Below are positions 56,111 through 64,000 of a stretch of 64,000 bases of DNA, piece by piece. The stretch comes from Varroa destructor (taxonomy: Eukaryota > Arthropoda > Arachnida > Mesostigmata > Varroidae), in contig NW_019211455.1 in assembly GCF_002443255.2 (NCBI RefSeq), positions 4,012,597-4,076,596 on the forward strand. Reading direction: 5' to 3'. Within the stretch, counting starts at the first letter, position 1; each line of letters starts with the position of its first letter. A program made the position numbers and the translations under genes. Under the pieces are notes generated by a model. It did not search any database, had not been told where the DNA came from, and worked only from the letters and a program-made list of their open reading frames with translations.

Positions 56111-58703
56111 CCACAATATCTAGAATTATTACAATTTCTTCCGCCATGGCCTCTCCAATTATTACGACTTGGACCGGCCAAGTTACGCAAACACAAAGAA
56201 AATCAATGGCATAACAAAGCATTATGATTTCAGGCAAGAGACTTTAAGCAAATCGAGATGCAGCCTAACGAGCTAGATGAATCAACGATGGCTATGGGCT
56301 TTATCTTGAGGGTAACATTAATTTTTGTAGAAAGGGGAGAAATACACAATGCCGTTTTGGCTTTAGCTCGGTCGCCCAGAAGTAGACTCTCCTAACAGCC
56401 ACCGATGTTTGAGCGTGTAATAATATTAAACTGAGTTTTCTATAGAGAGATTGTTGTCATCATTTTTTCCCTCAGATTTTATACGCACATGAGGGTCATA
56501 TCAAATGGATGATGGTCTTTCTGTGAGACGACAGCTGTTATAATTCCGCTTATCCGTGCTATCGACGCTAATATATACGTGTGTGCGTGTGAGCGTTGGC
56601 TCTTGGGTACTTCGAAAGTATTGTGTAGTATGACGAAACTGGTCCTGTCCAACCGAGGATGAAGTTACGATAATAATGGATTAAGTAACTTGCAACAGTG
56701 ATAAGACAGTCAACCACCATCTACAAACCCACCATCCAACCCCCCTTTCACTACATTAAATGCATTATATAGCATTTGGATTAAAATTTCAATGCGATCT
56801 ATCTATTACGATCGACACTAGTCCGATTAAAAAAACTAATAGAAGTGTTATGGGGCGAGGAAGGTAAAGTCAAGGAGAAAAATAATCTAGAGCTAATAGA
56901 TTTGACATCTTGCCGCCATCCGAGTAGCGTGCTAGTATTAGATCGCTTACTGTCCAGCAATTGGGTGACCGCTGTGACACGACGTGCGCTGAGCAAAATA
57001 ATTGCCCGGCTGAATAGGACATGACATACTTACTTCGTGATCGTCGTACGCGTGCCGCCGAATCAACAATCAGCAGCGGCGCGGAAAAGCACGCAACTAA
57101 GAACTGAGGGGACTCGAAAGTTGATAACTGTCTAAATTCGATTTTTTGAGCTGGGAAATGCTTCGGGGGCGTCTGGTTTCTGTTGTCAGCCGACCACCAG
57201 GCGTCGGCCAACAAAACGTTAGAACGCTTTGTTACAAATTACCCTGAGCATATCGAAATCTGCCATGAGTCCTGAGAGACCTGATCGCCACATTAATCGA
57301 TCGCTCTGTCTGTACGTCCGTCCACTCAAGTGAAGAAAGCGCGCGCATGCTTACCTATCTGTCTTCCAATCAGAATCAGGACGTTTCAATACGAGAGTTC
57401 AGCACTTTGGAATCCCTGAGCGTCCGATAAACTGTGCCACTGCTGATTCGGACCCTACTCGATGTTAATGCTGCAGGTAGTGCCAACATGATGAGCATCA
57501 TGACTGTGGCGGTGACGATGGTCATTATCATTATCATCGTTGTAAAGAAGATCATGGTGAAGGTTGTGAGCAGCATAATGAAGAATCCCTCAAATGAACT
57601 GATCAGCTTGAAAGCCCAAAACCCTGGCTAAAATTGCTCGCAGTTAAATGGTATGCAATCATCAGCGGCCGATGCAAAACAACGATAGCAACTTCGAGAG
57701 AAGTACGCTGCGATGATACGGAACGACACTTTTCTATTTAAAACAAACCGCCGTTGATTGCATTTTCCCGATAGCACGTACGCTTAGTTAGAACTGAGCA
57801 CTAGGCGAAAAGTTTAAGCCAAGATTCACTATAAAGCGGTCCAATATTTATGTCTATACTCTCAGCCAATATTCTAGATAAAGCTAAACCATCATGTGTA
57901 CATAGACTGGTGTTCCATAGAGTAGGAGATCGCCCAAACAGAAGCTCTTCGCATCTCTTGAGTCCCTACATGTCAGCGATTTTCAAGTAGTAACCGTCGG
58001 GTTATGATTTGTGCCGACGTAATTAAAATATGACCGTCATGACGTGTGCGGATAACAGCGCGGCGTTTATCAATTGTATTAATGATAGCGTATTCGCCGG
58101 CTAATCACTGTGTCCGCGAGGTCTAAACTGGTACGTTCGCCATACCTTGCGTGCACCATGCAGAATACAGATCCAGATGGCGCTCGCGCAGAGAACGGAA
58201 AGCAATTCTAAGAGCAACGTCCAATCTAGCAGACGACAAGTTCCGACGATGCCTCAGCTGGCAGTACTTCGGCAGCCAAAGTGGCAGCTGCAACTTTCGG
58301 AGGTTCCCTGTTCCTGTGGTCGACCATTGACCAGTATACAAGTCGCTTGTAGCCATGGTAATAGTAGCGGCGATGATGGCGTAACCGAAAGCCAACAGAA
58401 TTCACAATGAGCAGAGGCAAATAGCTGTCATGACAGCGGGTCAACCGCGAATGAGGGCGTGGTAACGGTGGTTATGGACGGCGGGCGGTGATGGCTACGG
58501 TCCGTCGTTTAAGAAATGCTCCTCCGAACGGCTCGTAATAGTAGCGATAGATGGGGCCGGTGGTGGCTCATGGAGTCGAGTGGAGCACTAGAGCAGCAGC
58601 AACATCAGCAGAATAATCTGAAGTGCAGGGTCATCACTCGAAGAAAAGGCGTTGCGCGGCCGCAGCTCCTCTCGCTGCTGCTAATGCTGTCGGCGCGGAT
58701 ACT
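56111..58703. other. Unique sequence; short triplet-rich patch
   Basis: Minus frame 56870-57214 and plus/minus frames at 57376-57631 are low-complexity (Met/Ile/Val from ATGATG-like DNA). A perfect hairpin CATGATG-AG-CATCATG is near 57487-57502. From about 58100 the DNA is GC-richer and stop-poor. Confidence 0.6.
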
Positions 58704-58952
58704 ATGTCGATACGTTCACTGCTGCTGCTGCTGCTGCCGCTGCCGCCGCCGCCACCACCTAAAGACCAATATGCAGTAGCGCGCGCGCAAGAGGGTGGTC
58801 TTCGTCTTTGGTCGAACTACATCGTTTCGAAAAAAAAAAACCAAAATGAAGTGGAAACCACTCCACTCTATGTAATTCTCTTTTTTGAGGGGCAGAACGA
58901 CGCCTTGCATCAGACAGCCGGGCAACAAGCAATTGTTGATGCTCTTCGTTGA
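58704..58952 (+). CDS. Possible small secreted protein, Leu/Pro leader (unproven)
   Basis: An ATG with A at -3 opens 82 codons: MSIRSLLLLLLPLPPPPPPK, then DQYAVARAQEGGLRLWSNYI, a Lys/Asn-rich part (VSKKKNQNEVE) and an ordinary tail ending VDALR. An Arg followed by a Leu run is the shape of a signal peptide, but the Leu/Pro runs are exactly the CTG/CCG microsatellite at 58719-58759. Opposite-strand and other-phase frames over it are also open. No family recognised. Confidence 0.15.
   Translation: MSIRSLLLLLLPLPPPPPPKDQYAVARAQEGGLRLWSNYIVSKKKNQNEVETTPLYVILFFEGQNDALHQTAGQQAIVDALR
58719..58759 (+). repeat. (CTG)6 passing into (CCG)n/(CCA)n
   Basis: Six CTG, then alternating CCG/CTG, then CCG units decaying to CCA. 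Confidence 0.95.
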
Positions 58953-61900
58953 CGCTTCATGAAATGCCAGTGACGCAAAAGGAGCAAATGGCCAGGCACT
59001 AGCCAAGAGAGGTATCGTGCCGCCATTGTCATCAATAAACATAACCGCAGTGGATTGTGCGTCCGTATCCTCATTGAAGTGCAATGTCGTCTATTTGTGA
59101 CGGACATTGCCATCGTCTCCGGCTGGCTCGCCGACTGGATCACTGGTGTTTTTAGTGAATTGAATTGAGGAATATGTATGCAGACTTCTACGTTGAAGAT
59201 AGTTTCGGCACTTTGATATCGGTTGGCAGCACGGGATGAAAAGGGAGAGCATGGCGAACTGCGATGATGCTACATGTGAGTCTGATGTACTAATCAGCGG
59301 TGGTCGTCCTATCAAGAAATGTCTGCCTAGCGAAATTAGCATGCACCCGCCCGCAAAGGTTGCTTAGCTATCCTGCGCCGTCTATGGCATTCTCTTTCTT
59401 AATTTTTGACCTTCCATGTTTGACTTTCACAGCTGAAGTTTCTATCTTACTTAACGTCTGACATGGAGCGCTTCTGTTACCTGGCTACCGACTGATACGC
59501 GAGTTTCCATTCCCAGTAAGACATGCTAGGTAGCAATGCTGGCACAATTGCTTGGCGGGGCGAGCGAATGCTGGGGTAATCGGCTATGGCAGAATTCGCT
59601 GCGGGATCCCACCTCCGTTCTAACGGCACCCAGGATGAGGTAGGCTCGTTTCTGCCAAGTTTGATGCTTTTATCTGCATGATTACGGTGACCTGCTTCAT
59701 CATTTAAATTTACAGATATTCGGCTTCACGTAATGAGTTCCGGTTTACGGAAAACGCCAGACTCGACGGGACAGCAAAAAAGAGACAGCCGGGTAAATGG
59801 AAAAGAGATTTCGCTATTTAAATATAACAAATTGGCGTCAACAAACGGTGATGATATGATACGATAAAAATGTATACATAAACAATGGCCTGCAGCTGTT
59901 GAGTGTCGCACCGCTTGTGTCAATGATTGAAGCAGTGAAGATAGGCAAACGACGTCCAGATATACTGCTTGAAAAACGTACGACTAAGAGAGGGATTGGG
60001 CCCTAGCAGAGGGGTGTCCGGCTGACTTCTTACGTTTTTCTTGTCTTATCGGTCGGCTTGCAGTCTAGAACCTACTGACATCGGGAGAGCACCACTAGCC
60101 AAAATTTCGTCAACTTTGTTGGGTTGCGTGTGTATGTTTGTGTATGTGTGCATTTAATAAGTAGACGATGGTAGTGTTGATGATGATGCAACTTGCTCGT
60201 CAGTCGTCCAGTGCTGTGACCATAGCAACAGTTCCTACTATAAGCGTTGTCACTGCGGACGGCGTCGACGATATATAGATGGTATGTATGCATGAGGTTC
60301 TGCTAACCGACGAAAAAACAATATGGTAGCCATACCAAACGACGCCAGGCCCGCCACATCAATCTTGTGACAGTCGCTGCCGGCGCCTTGACCGCCGACG
60401 CCGGGAGCGTTCCCAGGGCGACCACAGCGACGATCACGAGAATGAATGCGCCGAGTGACCGACTTAAAATCGTAAAATCATATCGGACACAGCGCATCTG
60501 CATTTGGCCGTTTATATATATATATATACTACGTTGCGGTGTTGTAGCCCTCACTGCGACTAGTGCTTTCATCTCCTCCGATCCCATGCTTTCGTCTCGA
60601 TAGATATGTATAGATGAGCGTCTGCTACAGCTTGTTTGTGTTCCCATTTGTGCTATGTCTTCCCGCGCGATGGCGTTGAGTCTGCCGCTTTGCCATTCGT
60701 GTTTGGTTAAACGGACACACACAAAGCTAGGAACTCGGCCATAGCGCCAACATTAACTATGTCGCTGTTGCAATGGCGACCGCAGCTGATACCAGCGATG
60801 TTGTCCAGTGCTACGCGCTCAAAGTTCGTTTTCGTTCCTAGCTAATAAATATATATAAGGCAGACAAGTGACGCGATGCAATTGGCTATACGCTGGCGGC
60901 TGGCCTACCAAGTCAGCCTGGCTTAACTCGCCTCTCTCTATTCCATTCTGTAATGATAAACGTTAAGAAATTGCAACAGCGGGAGACACTTCGTATTGCC
61001 CTGTCTTCAGTCATCAATCCGCCGCTGTGGTTGTCGATGGTAAATTGGCAGTGCCACCGACAAAGCAGTCGACACGGTTGACTGGCCAGTTGGGAGTTGC
61101 GTGAAGACTTCGACAAGTTGAACGAGAATGACGACGAGCAGAAATCTTGTCCGGGGCTTTTTCTCTACCTCCATGTTGATTCATATATGAATGAACGTAG
61201 CCACAGAGTTCGGCAATTGCCGACTATCATAGAGCTATTCTCGTTAGGGGAAATTTTCTGCGAGCAATTGCTGAGACAATGTGATAGCAGTTAAAATTGG
61301 CTCCCAAAATGTGATGATTCCGCCTACCGGCACGAATACTGTTGTCTTTTCCTGGATGAACATAGACACATCCGCGGTCGACGTAAGAACTTCACATAAC
61401 GGCGCCGTTGTGCCACCACAGAGAGTGTTATTATAAATAAACATTTTGTCAACAGCAATTATCTTGTTTGAGGTCTTCTGCTCGACTACAACCAATATCC
61501 CGACTGACGTCTATTTCTTTTGAACTCATATATTTTTTTCCGCTTGCATTATTGTCTTCCCTAAGCTCAGGTGTGGTAAGTTGTCTTTTCTCATCTACGG
61601 GGTCTTAATCAAACTTGCTTACTCAATTCTGTCGAACACAGTATCCCTGAAGACGAAACTGGGCCTGTCCTAGCTGTGCCTACTATTAACAGCAAGCCTC
61701 GCATGAAATGTCGACTTTATCTGAATAAAATACGCTAACTACTATTAATATTTGGACAAGCGGCCAGACGTGTTTTTTTTTTCTATTGTTACACCGAAGT
61801 CAGAAGCTGAACATAAAGAACGCAGGCCGTTTTGTCGCCTTTCAGCTTCAGGGTTTTGCACCTTCAGCAAATTAGTTTTTTCGACTGCGCCAAACGCCCA

Positions 61901-62957
61901 AGTGCACAGAACAGGCGTCTTTAGCGGCTCAACTTCTAAACCGCTGGCGACATGTACCGATAACAAGTTCGAGATAGGGATTCAATAAGCGGAAAATTGC
62001 GAATTGTCGATCCTAAATGTAATAAAACCGGGCAGCGACTGGATTGGCGGTACTTCCGCTTGATTTTGCGTGGAGACTGGATCCTACTGAACGTCTTCAC
62101 TGTTACTGCCGCCTCTGAGGCTACTGGGATCAACCATAACATTAGCTACTATCTAAGTCCCAGCCGAAGCACAACAGCCTTATCAATAGCAGAAGAGATC
62201 TAACCTGATTAGATGTAAGGCTTCTTAGAACCAATATTGACTTTCAGAATGATGTGCATGGCACAGAAGCCGAAGCTAGACAGATGGGAGCATGTGGAAA
62301 TTCGCGTTAGCTATCTGTTCTTTGCAGTACTATTTACCGATTATTGCTATATTATATATTACTGAATTGAGTCTTCTTAGCTGAGAATACGTCACGTGAT
62401 GCCATATACATCTCCTCTGATGACGTTTGATCAGGTGAAGTGTTCGCTACCTTGCTGCCCTATCGTCCTGAGTTAACGCTGTACAATACGGCAATACCGA
62501 CGAACGCCCGGCATACGGGAGCGCCTGCGTTAGGGATACGGCGTCAAGAGCCTTGGTCGTTCGTCGTTCTGACATCTATTTCATTCGTTAATGCGCGATA
62601 AAATAGGATATACAGAAAACAAAAGGCCAGAAATCGCCATAAGACATCCTTTGGCTGGGCATTGGTTTGTTCCTTTCGCTTGGGTCTCCTTGCGGGCTTT
62701 TCTCCATGCCCGTTGCTGCTGCCGCTGCTACTATGGCCACCTTGAGGCAGGAGCGCTTTGCCGTTGTTTATAAAAATTTAAACGGCATTCAGAACAATCT
62801 TTCTTGTTCGTATTTTTGGTCCTTACGTCGAAAAAGAAGAAGCGCTGCTGCTGTTTTTATTATTGTTGTTGTGCATCCGCGTGTGCCTTCCCGACCATAA
62901 CTGACTGCCGCGCCAGGCAGCGATGCCGCTGACGCCTTCATATCCCTCTACAGCAGA
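58953..62957. other. Unique sequence with one (TA) run
   Basis: A TA run at 60512-60528. The 139-codon minus frame at 60303-60722 and the plus frame opposite are repeat-influenced and unrecognised. The two-strand frames at 61745-62203 are balanced in composition but short and unrecognised. No RNA gene seen. Confidence 0.6.
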
Positions 62958-63527
62958 GTGTTTTGTGATAAGCGTCTGCAGTTTCTTGATACTGAACTCT
63001 ACTACTCTACCAGCACATTGTGTACGCATCACGTGACCATGTACATCTTCTATTGGCTGTTACCGATGTTGCGGTGCTGCTTGCATACGGTCTCGTTCAG
63101 TTTCCCCTTACCGCGTGAAGATATTATCATTTTCTTCGTTTTGTTGATGGTGGTAGCGATGAGGACGCCAGTAGAAGGTGCTCTAATAAGTGCATGGTGT
63201 CGAGAACGACAGGACGTGCGGTGTACACTTTGGTCTAGTAAAGAAGCATTCCGTTGGTCCGTACAGCGTTGGCGCGCAGATAGACGGAGACGGCGAAAAG
63301 ACAGGAGTGCAGGACTCGATTACGTGGTAACAGCAGCGATGCGCAATGAGAACTACGGTTCTGATGATGATAGTGATGAATACGGCAAAGACGAATATTG
63401 TGTATGTGGTTCATACCAATTCGGAGCAACAGCTACTCCGGGCAGCCTTGCTGTCGTTCCGAGGCCGGATCAACGCATTCAGTGCTCCTTCTGCAAGCCC
63501 AGCTATCGTCCATTGGAAAGGAGCTGA
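62958..63527 (+). CDS. Longest plus-strand ORF without repeats (unproven)
   Basis: Open for 189 codons from GTG. The first ATG (63039-63041, A at -3) gives 162 residues. The N-terminal region has two hydrophobic stretches, MYIFYWLLPML and IIIFFVLLMVVAM. These are followed by a basic segment with RADRRRRRKDR, an acidic run SDDDSDEYGKDE, and a Cys pair pattern CVCG...CSFC near the C-terminus. I recognise no family. The length is near the chance maximum for 64 kb, but it is not driven by microsatellites and has a clear basic-then-acidic architecture. The minus strand has a 64-codon frame opposite. Confidence 0.2.
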   Translation: MFCDKRLQFLDTELYYSTSTLCTHHVTMYIFYWLLPMLRCCLHTVSFSFPLPREDIIIFFVLLMVVAMRTPVEGALISAWCRERQDVRCTLWSSKEAFRWSVQRWRADRRRRRKDRSAGLDYVVTAAMRNENYGSDDDSDEYGKDEYCVCGSYQFGATATPGSLAVVPRPDQRIQCSFCKPSYRPLERS

Positions 63528-64000
63528 AATACAGCGCCCCCTTGAAAAAGGTGTGAATTATGAAGATTGACGCCGACCGCCCGTCTCGGTCTATATTAAA
63601 GCTGATCTTTGATTTTTGGCGTCCGTGAGGTGTTCCTGCAGGTAGCACTACAAATGACTGTCGAAAATTACCACGCTGGTCATCACCAAACGGAATAAGC
63701 ATAATCCTGATCATATCCACGATGTTATACCGATTATCGCGAGACTAGCTGCTACGGTACCGATTCCAATGACAAAAAAACTTCGTTATTGTTTCAGTTA
63801 CGTTTAATCGTCTACGGATTTCCACGTCGAGAAAAAAAGACGTCGCAGCAGGAACAAGAACAATAAAAGATACCGTGCCTGAAGACGAACCACCGGCATT
63901 TTCTAGTAAATATTATAAAGCTTGCAATGAAATATTAGTTGGGCCGTTCTTCAGTCCCATTTTCCGTATCATATATGTAGATACACGATCCACATTGCTC
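63528..64000. other. Unique sequence to the window end
   Basis: No gene visible. Short A-runs only. Any feature crossing the right edge cannot be judged. Confidence 0.6.

Overview
This is a 64 kb window of eukaryotic, almost certainly invertebrate, non-coding DNA. There are no operons, ribosome-binding sites, rRNA, tRNA, CRISPR or phage/IS genes. No reading frame could be assigned to a known protein family. CpG dinucleotides are plentiful (CGTCGT, TCGATCG and similar words occur throughout), which argues against a heavily methylated vertebrate genome. The microsatellite spectrum is dominated by triplets (CTG/CAG mixed with TTG/CAA, GCC, CGT), as is common in arthropods. An arthropod, perhaps a mite, is my best guess and is inference only. 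An exact 100-base N run (19404-19503) marks a draft-scaffold join of unknown true length. The window is best read as a large intron or intergenic region.

Coding content: by my rough estimate, 64 kb read in six frames gives about one open stretch of 160 codons by chance, so the longest frames here (160-210 codons) prove nothing. The segments with some extra support are listed at low confidence. They are: 9709-10023 (+), signal-peptide-like start and GKR/KKR sites; 15008-15224 (+), good start context, membrane segment, splice donor; 16408-16752 (-), poly-Gln; 23526-24325 (-), dense low-complexity coding-like frames; 49412-49512 (+), ideal start context plus donor; 51728-52207 (-); 54198-54316 (-), exon-like; 58704-58952 (+); 62958-63527 (+).

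Layout: 1-11340 is mostly unique sequence with one GGC/AGC and one TA microsatellite. 11356-11439 holds a perfect snap-back hairpin with a smaller companion. 13560-15290 is GC-richer and built of scrambled GAT/GAC/CAG-like triplets. 16576-18890 is microsatellite-rich, including a CTG/TTG array. The N gap follows. 23500-24400 is the most coding-like part. 25829-52640 contains four more hairpins with near-identical arms, a three-way-junction-like fold (48887-48969), the longest CTG/TTG array (40345-40509), a (GGCA)n array and G-rich purine tracts. 52641-64000 is mainly unique sequence with a few weak ORFs.

The strongest unexplained signal is the set of short inverted repeats, 16-22 bp arms with 1-12 nt loops, at 11356, 25840, 36232, 46199 and 52595. 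They share no sequence, their arms are almost undiverged, and the perfect or nearly perfect ones cannot be chance at this window size. The second is that three CTG arrays totalling 101 triplets are interrupted only by TTG. That change is silent both as Leu on the plus strand and as Gln on the minus strand.
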